A DNA stretch of 64,000 nucleotides, taken from contig NZ_JABAIL010000001.1 of assembly GCF_012641475.1 (NCBI RefSeq), positions 248,001-312,000 on the forward strand, in the 5' to 3' direction. The stretch is from Flammeovirga agarivorans (GTDB taxonomy: Bacteria > Bacteroidota > Bacteroidia > Cytophagales > Flammeovirgaceae). A model generated the notes under the pieces. That model made no database searches, was not told the origin of the DNA, and was given only the letters and a program-made list of their open reading frames with translations. Below, in pieces: positions 45,739 to 54,223 of the stretch. The translations under genes were made by a program, and so were the position numbers. Numbering within the stretch: position 1 is the stretch's first letter; each line of letters opens with the position of its first letter.

Positions 45739-46629
45739 ATGAACCTGAAACATCAAAGGAATCTTTTCGAACTAGTCAACTTACTATCAAAAGAGGGTAG
45801 AAGGTACAATAGAAGAGAACTATGTAGAATTTTATCAATAGATAAACGTACACTGATCAATTATAAGAACGAGCTATTATCAGACTTTCACATTGAAGTA
45901 ATTATCCATCCGAAGGATTACACTTATTCGATTTCTAAAGAGACTATGTTGGATAGTGATCTTTTTGGATGGATGGCTAGAGGTATCGAAAGTACAGTAT
46001 TATCTAAGGCAGATAATAAGAAGTTTCTTTTGTTAGATTCCTCCAATGATGATAAAAGTAATAATGTTCAATTTCTTCCTTTACTACTAGAAAGTTTACA
46101 TCAATCCAAAGGTATTAGGTTTAAGTATCAAAAATTTAATTCTAATGAGAATAAAGAGGTAGAACTATTACCGTATTACATTAAACAGTATCAGCAGCGG
46201 TGGTATATTATAGGAGTAAAAAATGATCGATTAAACGAAAAAAATATTCGATGTTATGGATTAGACCGTATGGTGGGCTTAACCTTACAAGAGGATTCAT
46301 TTAAGAGAAAACCAGAAATTGAGGCAGAGATGATCTATTTATATGAAAATGCCATTGGTGTTTTCTCAAATGGTGATATTGAAACCGTTATACTTTCCTT
46401 CTCCAATAAAAAAGCTCCATATATCAAGAAAGTTCCATTACATCATTCCCAACAATTACTCCCTAAAAAAGACAATCCAAACTGGACTAATTTTCAATAC
46501 CAATTAAGAATCAATGAAGATCTGATATATAGAATTCTTTATTACGGAAAAGAAGTGAAAGTGATTGAACCCGACATTTTAAAAACTCAAATAAAACAGC
46601 ACTTAGAAGACTCTTTGAAAAATTATTAA
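45739..46629 (+). CDS. WYL-domain transcriptional regulator
   Basis: 296 residues. N-terminal helix-turn-helix (about 1-60, with RRELCRILSIDKRTLINYK near 26-44), WYL domain (about 110-205, LLPYYIKQYQQRWYIIGVKN near 137-155) and a C-terminal WCX-like domain. WYL proteins bind a ligand, often nucleic acid or nucleotide, and commonly control phage-defence systems. Its neighbours, caspase-like protein upstream and the coiled-coil operon downstream, fit that association. Confidence 0.87.
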   Translation: MNLKHQRNLFELVNLLSKEGRRYNRRELCRILSIDKRTLINYKNELLSDFHIEVIIHPKDYTYSISKETMLDSDLFGWMARGIESTVLSKADNKKFLLLDSSNDDKSNNVQFLPLLLESLHQSKGIRFKYQKFNSNENKEVELLPYYIKQYQQRWYIIGVKNDRLNEKNIRCYGLDRMVGLTLQEDSFKRKPEIEAEMIYLYENAIGVFSNGDIETVILSFSNKKAPYIKKVPLHHSQQLLPKKDNPNWTNFQYQLRINEDLIYRILYYGKEVKVIEPDILKTQIKQHLEDSLKNY

Positions 46630-46696
46630 GGTGTGAAATATATTTTCGTACCCTTGGAAATACCTTTGTATTGTTGATAAATTAAGAAACTATCAT

Positions 46697-46715
46697 TTAT
46701 CAAATGAATTGATAG
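46697..46715. promoter_or_regulatory. Candidate operator shared with the caspase promoter
   Basis: TTATCA-AATGAAT-TGATAG, the same dyad as at 44261-44279 with one mismatch at the end; 30 bases behind a possible -7 element (46661-46668). Confidence 0.5.
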
Positions 46716-46838
46716 TGAGTAGAGTATCAAAAAGTAACTCTTCTTAATTTGCTACAATTAATAATTGTAAATCTTAGAATATTATCAATGTATAAAACAT
46801 TGTAAATCAATTAATTAAAAATGAAACAGCTGTTTATT

Positions 46839-46868
46839 TTGTTACTTAAATTCTATTTAAGGTAACAA
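46839..46868. repeat. 13-base inverted repeat before the 70-residue gene
   Basis: TTGTTACTTAAAT (46839-46851) pairs with ATTTAAGGTAACAA (46855-46868) around TCT, with one bulged base. 72 bases before the ATG; an operator or a leader hairpin. Confidence 0.6.
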
Positions 46869-46939
46869 TGTAACTTATTTCATAGATTTACGATTAACAA
46901 ATTATTATCATCGTCAACTATTAAAAATCAATTAAAGTT

Positions 46940-47152
46940 ATGCCTGTCTTTACAGCTACATTAAAACACTCTGGAACTACCAATGGAGTGAGATACGAAA
47001 AAGGAATGTCTGTACAAGTGGTCACTCAAACCACTTCCAATCCACTTACTGTTAATGGTGGAAAACCTGTCATTGACGCATTTATGCGTATGTATGGAAT
47101 TGATATTAAAAAAGCTGGGTTGGTGAGCTCGGCATATGTGGAGGTTAGATAA
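46940..47152 (+). CDS. Small conserved protein (DUF6140-like)
   Basis: 70 residues. The pattern NGVRYEKGMSVQVVT near 13-28, SNPLTVNGGKPVIDAFMRMYGIDIKKAG near 33-60 resembles the DUF6140-type small proteins of Bacteroidota (from memory, not checked). A compact, mostly beta start followed by helix. Function unknown. First gene of the operon that contains the 766-residue protein (21-base gap). Confidence 0.65.
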   Translation: MPVFTATLKHSGTTNGVRYEKGMSVQVVTQTTSNPLTVNGGKPVIDAFMRMYGIDIKKAGLVSSAYVEVR

Positions 47153-47173
47153 AACATATTAAACTAATAAATC

Positions 47174-49474
47174 ATGTCTAAAGAAATCATTAAAGCAATA
47201 CAAGATACTGCACTAAAATGTTCAATTGATAATGTCTATTTTACTCGTAGAAGTCTTCAAGTTTATTTTAAAGAAGAATATAATATTACTGTATGTGATG
47301 ACTTATCATTAAATCATTTAGTTCAAGACGCTTATTATGCATCAAAACATAGTCAAGCTTTACAAGATAAAATTGAAAATGCGTTCCTAGATAATTCTGA
47401 ACGAAAATCGCTTTACAGCCCGTCACTAATAAATATTCAGCCAAAACATTTAGTAGAAAATAATACAGAAGAAATTGCTGAATTAATAAAACAACAAGTT
47501 GAAATCGTTAATGAGCTTTATATCTTATCAAAAGATTTGGGGCTAGACGAAGAGTTTAACAAACTAGCTAACAACTTACAAAAAAATGTAAAGTCAGGTG
47601 ACTTTTTAGATAGTATTACAGGAGGTAAAAAAGTGAAGACAGCTTTTGCTACAGCCGAAAATGTATATAACACATATCAGACGTTAATCTTTAAATATGA
47701 CGATAAAAAAGATCAATTAAATCGCATTATTAAAGATTATGAGACAATTCGTGATCAACTGAAAATGTATAGAGAAGATATCGTTGAGCATATAATTGAT
47801 ATTTTTGGAGATAAAATAAAAGATACAGACCCTCATTTATTTGATTATTCATCTCTATCATTTTTGGAAACAAGTAATTATATTAAAAAAATCGACTTGT
47901 TTTTTGATGATATCTCCAATAGCTGTAAAACTTTTATGGCACAACATTATCAGAAACTAACTTCTGAAATAGGAACATCAATTAAAAGCAATGCTAAGGC
48001 TTCATTGAATAAATTAGGTAATAAACGAAACCTAAAAAAAGGAGATGTAAAAGGAGAACTTATTGGCGCAGGGGTGAATATCGCTGTTGATGCCGTAACT
48101 AGTATTGTACAAGGTAGGCAAGAAGCAAAAGAGAAAGCTATTGCAATCGAAAGAGATACTGACAAAATGAGGAATTCTTTTGCTAAGGATCGACTAGAAA
48201 TTGAGCAAGATATTATCCGTTTACAGGAAATTTCATTTCATGTAGGAGATGTATTCCTTCCTCAAACATTAAAGTTTCAGAAGGAAATGGTATCAATTCT
48301 TAATCATGGATTATTAAAGAACATTGAAGTACTAAAACAGGACGTTGACTATAAGAATATTTCTGAAAAAAGAACTAGAACAGTACAAGAAATCAGGTCT
48401 GCTGAGCTTCACATAAAAGATATCAAGGAAAATATTGATGCAGCAATGCCTATTCTTCGTCAATCAAAAGAAAATAAAGATAAATTCTATCCTTTTTATC
48501 AACAATGTGTAGACAATGAACCTAGTAAACCATCTTTACTGATCAATATTTTATCATTAGGAATTGCAAGTTTTACTCATAAAACATTATACGAGCAATG
48601 GTGGAGTTATTCTGAACAGCATTATGAAACATATAATCAACTAACTCTTGATGTACAAAAAGAGGAAGATTATATATCAGCTCAAAATGATATTATCACA
48701 CAGAAAAAACAATTTATTCTTGAGAAAAAAATAGAAGCTGAAAAGTACTCCTATGAACTTCGACAAATAATTCAAAAAAATGAACAGAGGGAAATATTAG
48801 CGAAGAATCTTACAACAACAATTCAATTGGTTAAAGCCTCTAAAATTTTATTAGAAGCTGAATTAGATGATCATTTAATTGATGCTTCACGTATCCAAAA
48901 TGAATTTGATTCAATAGAAAATATTGAAATAGAAGAAAGTCATATAAACGAAATAGCAACTCCTAGCTCTACTTTATCATTACAAGTTGGTCACTTAAAA
49001 GCTGATATGACTGAAGAACAAGCTGAAGCTTTTGATGCTCTTCAAATAAAAATAAAAGATAGAGCAAATGATAAAATACAAGCAGTTATCAGCAAACAGA
49101 AAGGAGTAGCAAAACTAAAGTTGGCTGAAAAAATAAAGGAAAACTGGAGCTCAATAGAAAATGTAATGTTAAAGCAATATTCTATTATGTTGCAGAGTCA
49201 ACAACTTACCCAGCAGCAAGAAAAAACAGATGAACTAATAGTACGATACGATAATGAACTTAATGTGTTCATACAAGAATCTCAAAAGCGTATTGAAGTT
49301 ATGCAAGAGGGGATAAATGCAATCGAAAATAGTGAACTTTCTGAAATGGATAAGCAAATAAAACTAGCTGAGCTTATCTCTGGACAAGAATTAAATCTTG
49401 ACTTAAATTCCTTAGAAAGCCAAATAAATGAAATGTTAGAAAAAACAACATCTGACAGTACATTAATATTGTAA
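47174..49474 (+). CDS. Large helical/coiled-coil protein, unrecognised
   Basis: 766 residues. Almost entirely charged alpha-helix; several coiled-coil-like stretches (about 55-130, 165-215, 335-450, 490-560, 660-766). A Gly/Ala/Val-rich, less charged stretch at about 296-312 (GELIGAGVNIAVDAVTSI) and a weak hydrophobic one near 455-467 (SLLINILSLGIASF) interrupt it. No signal peptide, no Walker or nuclease motif. The layout (long helices around a short hydrophobic element) resembles helical pore-forming toxins such as ClyA/XaxA, or a filament or scaffold protein; neither is proven. In one operon with two small membrane proteins. Confidence 0.7.
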   Translation: MSKEIIKAIQDTALKCSIDNVYFTRRSLQVYFKEEYNITVCDDLSLNHLVQDAYYASKHSQALQDKIENAFLDNSERKSLYSPSLINIQPKHLVENNTEEIAELIKQQVEIVNELYILSKDLGLDEEFNKLANNLQKNVKSGDFLDSITGGKKVKTAFATAENVYNTYQTLIFKYDDKKDQLNRIIKDYETIRDQLKMYREDIVEHIIDIFGDKIKDTDPHLFDYSSLSFLETSNYIKKIDLFFDDISNSCKTFMAQHYQKLTSEIGTSIKSNAKASLNKLGNKRNLKKGDVKGELIGAGVNIAVDAVTSIVQGRQEAKEKAIAIERDTDKMRNSFAKDRLEIEQDIIRLQEISFHVGDVFLPQTLKFQKEMVSILNHGLLKNIEVLKQDVDYKNISEKRTRTVQEIRSAELHIKDIKENIDAAMPILRQSKENKDKFYPFYQQCVDNEPSKPSLLINILSLGIASFTHKTLYEQWWSYSEQHYETYNQLTLDVQKEEDYISAQNDIITQKKQFILEKKIEAEKYSYELRQIIQKNEQREILAKNLTTTIQLVKASKILLEAELDDHLIDASRIQNEFDSIENIEIEESHINEIATPSSTLSLQVGHLKADMTEEQAEAFDALQIKIKDRANDKIQAVISKQKGVAKLKLAEKIKENWSSIENVMLKQYSIMLQSQQLTQQQEKTDELIVRYDNELNVFIQESQKRIEVMQEGINAIENSELSEMDKQIKLAELISGQELNLDLNSLESQINEMLEKTTSDSTLIL

Positions 49475-49492
49475 CATAAAATATACACGACA

Positions 49493-49825
49493 ATGAAAAC
49501 ACTTATTAAAATAATAATATCCATTTTTTGTTTGCCTTTCATTTCAGTTTGGAAAATAAAAAATACTGTGAGAGAGAGAAATGAAATGTTATTGAACAAT
49601 GAATTACCTACTAAACAAAGTAGTGATTCCATCAATAAATATTATGCTGCTATATTACCTCTTTTAATAGTAGGAGTTCTATTCTATGACAAATATGAGA
49701 TTCCTGTTTATGCCATCATACCATTTTTATTAGTTAGCGGTATTTACTTGATGACTTCTCTTAACTGGCAAAATGGTATAAAACAGATAGAAGAACAAAG
49801 AAAAAAAGATGAATCTTGGTTCTAA
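49493..49825 (+). CDS. Small membrane protein, unrecognised
   Basis: 110 residues with an N-terminal membrane segment (about 3-22), a basic/polar stretch (25-48) and two more segments (about 50-66 and 68-88), ending in a charged tail. No family recognised. 18 bases behind the coiled-coil gene and 17 before the next, so same operon. Confidence 0.65.
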   Translation: MKTLIKIIISIFCLPFISVWKIKNTVRERNEMLLNNELPTKQSSDSINKYYAAILPLLIVGVLFYDKYEIPVYAIIPFLLVSGIYLMTSLNWQNGIKQIEEQRKKDESWF

Positions 49826-49842
49826 TAAAATAAAAAAAGAAG

Positions 49843-50355
49843 ATGAATAAGAGTAAATTTCTCACTAAACTATTGTTGTATTTCCCAATAACAGGAGTAC
49901 TAGGAATGCATAATTTATATTTGATGCGGTTAGGACCTACTTTTGTTCAGCTTTTCGCTTGGGGCTTAACATTAGCATCCATGCCATCAAATGGTGGAGA
50001 TAGTCCATTCTTACTATTACCTCTCGGATTATGGGTTCGGGATATTTTTAGGATCAATAAAATATTTAAAAAAGTAGAAGAGCAAAATGAAAAGGACTTG
50101 GCATACTTGATTGATTTATTTGATCAAGGAAAGCTTACTGAAGCATTAAAGTTTTTAACTAAAAAAGGTAGAACACAGATTTTAATTAAAGAACTAATCA
50201 AAAGGGGGCATGGAAATGTATTAGTGAAACATTTCGCTGATACAGAAAAAGATAAACGTAGTCTTGAAAAGAAAATTAAAAATGGAGACACCGAATCTTT
50301 AGCCATTTTCCTAAGTGCATATTATCTTAAATCAAGAGTGGAAAGAGTCTTTTAA
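49843..50355 (+). CDS. TM2-like membrane protein
   Basis: 170 residues. The first 65 residues fit a TM2-type hairpin: PITGVLGMHNLYLMRLGPTF (compare the family pattern GxFGxHxFYLG) followed by two hydrophobic segments and GLWVRDIFRI, the conserved W..D-type ending. The C-terminal 100 residues are charged and helical (DQGKLTEALKFLTKKGR, a possible TPR-like hairpin). TM2 proteins are membrane factors of unclear role. Last gene of the operon; a hairpin follows. Confidence 0.65.
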   Translation: MNKSKFLTKLLLYFPITGVLGMHNLYLMRLGPTFVQLFAWGLTLASMPSNGGDSPFLLLPLGLWVRDIFRINKIFKKVEEQNEKDLAYLIDLFDQGKLTEALKFLTKKGRTQILIKELIKRGHGNVLVKHFADTEKDKRSLEKKIKNGDTESLAIFLSAYYLKSRVERVF

Positions 50356-50370
50356 ATTAAAAATTATTTC

Positions 50371-50398
50371 AGCCGGTCTAATCTAATTTAGATCGGCT
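50371..50398 (+). terminator. Hairpin after the TM2-like gene
   Basis: AGCCG-TCTAA (50371-50381) and TTTAGA-CGGCT (50387-50398) form a stem with one internal mismatch; weak T-tract. A partial terminator of the coiled-coil operon. Confidence 0.55.
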
Positions 50399-50452
50399 TA
50401 TTAAAATGCAAAAATCTCTGAACTTGAACAAAATAAGGCAATAAGATCAACA

Positions 50453-51004
50453 ATGAAACTCCTTACCCTCCTCCCACTACTCCTCACCTCCTGCCTCAAC
50501 ATCTCAGACATTCAAAAAATTAATTCTGAAGTTGAACTTTTAAAAGGGCATGAAATAGTAGAGCAATTATTAGATTGTAATGATGGTGATGTAGAACAAC
50601 TTGCTAGAATATTTTCTACTTCAGTACCGGTGATTCAACGGATACAAAACGAAGAATCTGAATTGACATTTTCGGCTGATCAGCAGTGGAAAGATGTACT
50701 TAAGAAAGTGACAATTGAGGGGAGTGGAGTTTTCTACGATTTAGACCCTTATTACGAATCACGGACAAGGAAAGTACTTTATTATATCTATAAATTTTGG
50801 TGGATTTACCCTTTTTTATACCTAATTCCTCTTCTCTTTTTTAAAGAGTTTTTTACCCTAAATTTATTTGTGGGTTCTGTATTAAAGGATATAATTTTAA
50901 TGATAATACTGTTATCTCTCAATTGGGTATTTCCTTATGTGTCTCCTATTGATTTACAATCAAAGACTCATGATTTGAAAGTAGAACTCCTCCTTAAGAG
51001 ATAG
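50453..51004 (+). CDS. Membrane lipoprotein, unrecognised
   Basis: 183 residues. Lipobox LLTSCLN (Cys near residue 14), a helical stretch (20-60, GHEIVEQLLDCNDGDVEQLA), then two membrane segments near 110-128 and 140-160. The first 15 codons are very C-rich (Leu as CTC, CTT, CTA), unlike the rest of this AT-rich gene. No family recognised; its association with the upstream operon is by position only. Confidence 0.6.
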   Translation: MKLLTLLPLLLTSCLNISDIQKINSEVELLKGHEIVEQLLDCNDGDVEQLARIFSTSVPVIQRIQNEESELTFSADQQWKDVLKKVTIEGSGVFYDLDPYYESRTRKVLYYIYKFWWIYPFLYLIPLLFFKEFFTLNLFVGSVLKDIILMIILLSLNWVFPYVSPIDLQSKTHDLKVELLLKR

Positions 51005-51013
51005 AAAGAAATA

Positions 51014-53269
51014 CTAATTCCAAAGTTGATTCACTTCAGCAAGATTTAAAGCCCAGTGCTGATCATATACCTGGTCAGCATTTTCTTTTTCATTAGCAAT
51101 TTCTTGTTGATGTACTTCGGCTTTTAACTCTAGGAGTTCTCCTATTTTTATTTTGGATTCTAGTCTTTTGATTAAAGCTTTTACAGCATATAGAGACATA
51201 TTATGTACCACTTGTCCACCGAATTCTAACTCCAGCCATAAAACTTCTTTCTTTTCGATATCCAATACACCAAAGAGCAATCCTTTTGTAAGATTGTTAT
51301 CATTGATCTTTACTTGTTGTTGTACATGTGCAGGGTGATAGGCCACTCCACTTTTAGTTACTTTCATTGGGTGTTTGGCATCCATCCAACCTACCATTAA
51401 GTTGAGAGATAGATTACCAGAGGAATAACTGTTACAAGTAAAATAAACGTATTTCGCTTTTAATTGCTGAAGAGTTGGAATATCTATTTCTATATATTCT
51501 GCCGTTCCAATTTGATCTGGAATATAAATTATATCACCGCTATGTTTACACCCATCAATCACCATGTTTCCATAGTTGCAGTATTCTTGCTTATTAGGGT
51601 AGACTACCACACAACTTAAATCCATATCCAAATGCTGAGCAGGTAGCCCTTCGCCCCATTGCATAAATAAACGAATGGTATCTCCTTTCAGAGGTAGCTT
51701 AACTCCTGAAGGCATATAGTTGTTATCCTGAATTGTTTGACTTCTATCTCCAATAGAAATAGGTACATTATACAACTGCGGGTCAATGTAAATGGATTTC
51801 GCTTCTCCTACTTTTTGTTGTGATAAATGTTTTTTGATGAGCTGTAAGGTAAATGCTTTTATTTTCTGAATGATCTCCTCTCTTTCTACTTTTGTTAGTT
51901 GATGAATATTTTTATTCTTCATGATATGTATATGCTTTCCTCCTAATGGTTTCACTAATCGATCCCCAGTAGGACTGAAATAGTATTCAGCATACATACT
52001 TAAGGTCATGATTAAGCGCATAGGAATTTTAGAAGTAACCTCCTCAAAATGTTTGAGTGTATCATCTACTCCAAATCGAAAAATTAGAGCAAATAAGGAT
52101 CTTGAAAAATAGCCTGGGTTTGCTTTTAATAGCTCAAAAGCTTCTGCTCTTTTTTTGTACTTTATGAAATGGTTCAATTTACCTCTCCACACATCATAGT
52201 TACTGTTATAAAATGTATCTAATAATTGAGATAACTGACCAAAATCTCTATGATTGCTCCATTCTGTTAGCCGCAATGCTCTAATCACTCTGACCCACAT
52301 ATTTCTGTTGGGATGCATTTCTTCACATTGCTTCTCGATACTCATTGGTAATTCATTGATCCATTGGGCGTATTTTCTACATTCACCTCTAGAAAAATGT
52401 AATTTTATTTTGTCTTTCTGAACCTGAACCAACTTCTCATTGATAGTTGTCCGAATATGCCATACTTGAGCATTCTCAAAATTTCTTACAATAATCGTTT
52501 TGGGTTTGATGATCTGTAAATAGCCTGTTTTTTTATACCATAAATACCTGAGAATATCATTTGGCGATTGTAGTAATGCTTTTAGTTTATCATGTTCTTT
52601 TTTCATGATTAAATAATCGATGACTAAAGCTTTATTTTCTTTTGTGATAAACTTTAGTTTTTTCGGTAACCCAAAATGAATTAATAATGTCTTCAGACTT
52701 TCTATTTGTGTCGCATCCAAAGGGTTTTTGGATTGTAAAAGACTTAAAAAGTGCTTTTCTAAATCACCTTCAGCCCACAATTCAAGTCTTCTAAAACCTA
52801 TCGCATCAGACTGTTCAAGTACTAACTTTTCAAACTGAAAAGGAGTGCCACATACAGGACAGCCATTGTATTTTTCTAGCTTAAAAGTACCATCAGGTAT
52901 CCTATGGCCACACGCAAATTGAGTACCTTTTTTCTCACCTAACAGGTTAGAAAGCCAGACTAAAATTAATTGCTTATTTCTATCTTTAATTTCCTCAGGG
53001 ATATCCCATTGTCGAATCAATGGAGTCCAATTCGCTTGCAATCGATGTATCTTTTTAAATACACTATAGATTTTACCCAATTCTTTTGCAGGTATGTCGT
53101 TTAAAGCATCAAAAAGTTCTTTGGAAAAGGTATAACCAATGTTTTGAAGTGTTTTTAATAAAAATAAGGTATTGGTATTAATGGAAGGGGAATTGGAAGA
53201 TGTAAGTATAGAATTAGATAGTACAATAGCATTATTACGAATGGCAACTTTCTGTAAATCTCTATTCAT
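51014..53269 (-). CDS. RING/zinc-ribbon and TerD-like domain protein (MXAN_6230/SCO0854-like)
   Basis: 751 residues from ATG 53269; the longer frame to 53335 reads through the T arm of the tRNA-like element and is rejected. Residues about 135-155 carry CGHRIPDGTFKLEKYNGCPV (C-H ... C-P-x-C), a zinc-binding RING-like or ribbon element. The middle is helical. The C-terminal ~200 residues, with GDTIRLFMQWGEG, HLDMDLSCVVVY, CKHSGDIIYIPDQIGTAEYI, resemble the TerD-type beta-sandwich of the MXAN_6230/SCO0854 family; that family assignment rests on motif memory. Function unknown, but TerD domains are linked to stress and phage-related responses. Confidence 0.65.
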   Translation of the reverse strand: MNRDLQKVAIRNNAIVLSNSILTSSNSPSINTNTLFLLKTLQNIGYTFSKELFDALNDIPAKELGKIYSVFKKIHRLQANWTPLIRQWDIPEEIKDRNKQLILVWLSNLLGEKKGTQFACGHRIPDGTFKLEKYNGCPVCGTPFQFEKLVLEQSDAIGFRRLELWAEGDLEKHFLSLLQSKNPLDATQIESLKTLLIHFGLPKKLKFITKENKALVIDYLIMKKEHDKLKALLQSPNDILRYLWYKKTGYLQIIKPKTIIVRNFENAQVWHIRTTINEKLVQVQKDKIKLHFSRGECRKYAQWINELPMSIEKQCEEMHPNRNMWVRVIRALRLTEWSNHRDFGQLSQLLDTFYNSNYDVWRGKLNHFIKYKKRAEAFELLKANPGYFSRSLFALIFRFGVDDTLKHFEEVTSKIPMRLIMTLSMYAEYYFSPTGDRLVKPLGGKHIHIMKNKNIHQLTKVEREEIIQKIKAFTLQLIKKHLSQQKVGEAKSIYIDPQLYNVPISIGDRSQTIQDNNYMPSGVKLPLKGDTIRLFMQWGEGLPAQHLDMDLSCVVVYPNKQEYCNYGNMVIDGCKHSGDIIYIPDQIGTAEYIEIDIPTLQQLKAKYVYFTCNSYSSGNLSLNLMVGWMDAKHPMKVTKSGVAYHPAHVQQQVKINDNNLTKGLLFGVLDIEKKEVLWLELEFGGQVVHNMSLYAVKALIKRLESKIKIGELLELKAEVHQQEIANEKENADQVYDQHWALNLAEVNQLWN

Positions 53270-53305
53270 TAATTGGTAGATATTAGGTAAGGGTAAGAAT
53301 AAAAA

Positions 53306-53408
53306 GAGATAGGTGGGATTCGAACCCATCTTCAACCACTTTCTAGGAAAGCGGGAAATCGAAAAATAGAAATTATTTCACGATGCGCTTAGACTCTCGC
53401 TCTATCTC
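53306..53408 (-). ncRNA. tRNA-like element, class II-like, atypical
   Basis: 103 bases, minus strand. The ends pair perfectly (GAGATAG with CTATCTC, extendable to 9 bp), the T arm ATGGG-TTCGAAT-CCCAC is intact, a 3-bp D stem (GCG/CGC) and an 8-bp hairpin (CCGCTTTC-CTA-GAAAGTGG) like a long variable arm are present. The D loop lacks GG and no valid 7-base anticodon loop is found (the ATCG/CGAT stem would leave 19 bases). Directly followed by a T run. Either a degenerate tRNA or a tRNA-like RNA. Confidence 0.5.
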
Positions 53409-53556
53409 TTGTAAGGCAATTGATATTGGTCCGATATTACAATTATTATGTAGTAACCAACACTTGGCCTGTTATTGATGAATAAAGGTAACGATGTTTT
53501 ATTTTAAAATAAATAAAATACGACTTTTTAATATTCTTTTAACAGCAATAAAAAAA

Positions 53557-53579
53557 GGCTTCAACAAACTGTTGAAACC
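53557..53579 (-). terminator. Terminator of the 140-residue protein gene
   Basis: GGCTTCAACA (53557-53566) and TGTTGAAACC (53570-53579); the minus-strand read ends in a T run. Confidence 0.75.
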
Positions 53580-53616
53580 CTTAAACATTCTACTATAAAT
53601 TATATTTTTGAGGATA

Positions 53617-54039
53617 TTATTTCGCGATATAGATATCATCGGGATTAATATCCATTTTTTCTTTATCGATAGGCATTGTGATTGTTACTTCATATTTAGC
53701 ATCATATTCGTATGCTTCTCTAGTACAATCTTTTAGCTCTACACCATACTCATTTAATAATGGAATGTATGCCTCAGATGCTGCAACTTCTGCATAATTT
53801 GCAAATTCAGGTTTACTAATAACATTAATCGTCATCACACCTCTTTTTGCGTTATATGAATAAGAGTAGATCACATCTGTAGTATTATCTTTATTAATAT
53901 CTTGAACGACTGATTCAGATAAAAATGCTCTTCTTTCTTTTACATATTGTAATTTGCCAACTTCTGTTTCGATAGATTGGGCTTGAATTGAAAATAATGT
54001 AGCGAAGAATAATACTGATGTGACAATGAAATTTTTCAT
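53617..54039 (-). CDS. Secreted protein, unrecognised
   Basis: 140 residues with a clear signal peptide (LFSIQAQS). The body is rich in charged beta strands; no domain recognised. Stand-alone gene with its own terminator. Confidence 0.7.
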   Translation of the reverse strand: MKNFIVTSVLFFATLFSIQAQSIETEVGKLQYVKERRAFLSESVVQDINKDNTTDVIYSYSYNAKRGVMTINVISKPEFANYAEVAASEAYIPLLNEYGVELKDCTREAYEYDAKYEVTITMPIDKEKMDINPDDIYIAK

Positions 54040-54165
54040 GGCTTATGTTTTTTGTAGTTTGATTTAATTTATTCAACGACAATCAGTTATATATAGCTAT
54101 TTCTATTAATATTGATTAAGTAAACGAATGATAATTCCCCGAACTATTTATGAATTTTTATAGAT

Positions 54166-54193
54166 AAAAAAGCCACACCTAGTAAGGTATGGC
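54166..54193 (-). terminator. Terminator of the alpha/beta-hydrolase-like gene
   Basis: GCCACACCT (54172-54180) and AGGTATGGC (54185-54193) form a stem with one G-T pair, followed on the minus strand by a run of T. Confidence 0.75.
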
Positions 54194-54223
54194 CAATAAA
54201 ATCTTTAGGAGAGGTATTAAAAG

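Larger units (their letters stand above)
46630..46939. other. Intergenic region with clustered dyads
   Basis: 310 bases, no gene. It holds a TACCTTTG -7-like element (46661-46668), dyad ACTATCA/TGATAGT (46689-46716) with the shared TTATCA-N7-TGATA inside, ACAATTAATAATTGT (46754-46768), CAATGT/ACATTG (46786-46802) and the 13-base inverted repeat at 46839-46868. Confidence 0.5.

Noticed and set aside
53270-53335. 22-residue N-terminal extension of the RING/TerD-like protein
   Set aside because: It translates the T arm and 3' end of the tRNA-like element (MGSNPTYL is a typical artefact), and the ATG at 53269 starts a normal protein.
53306-53408. Selenocysteine tRNA
   Set aside because: No 7-base loop with TCA, no long D stem, and no selA/selB/selD in the window. 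Kept as an unassigned tRNA-like element.
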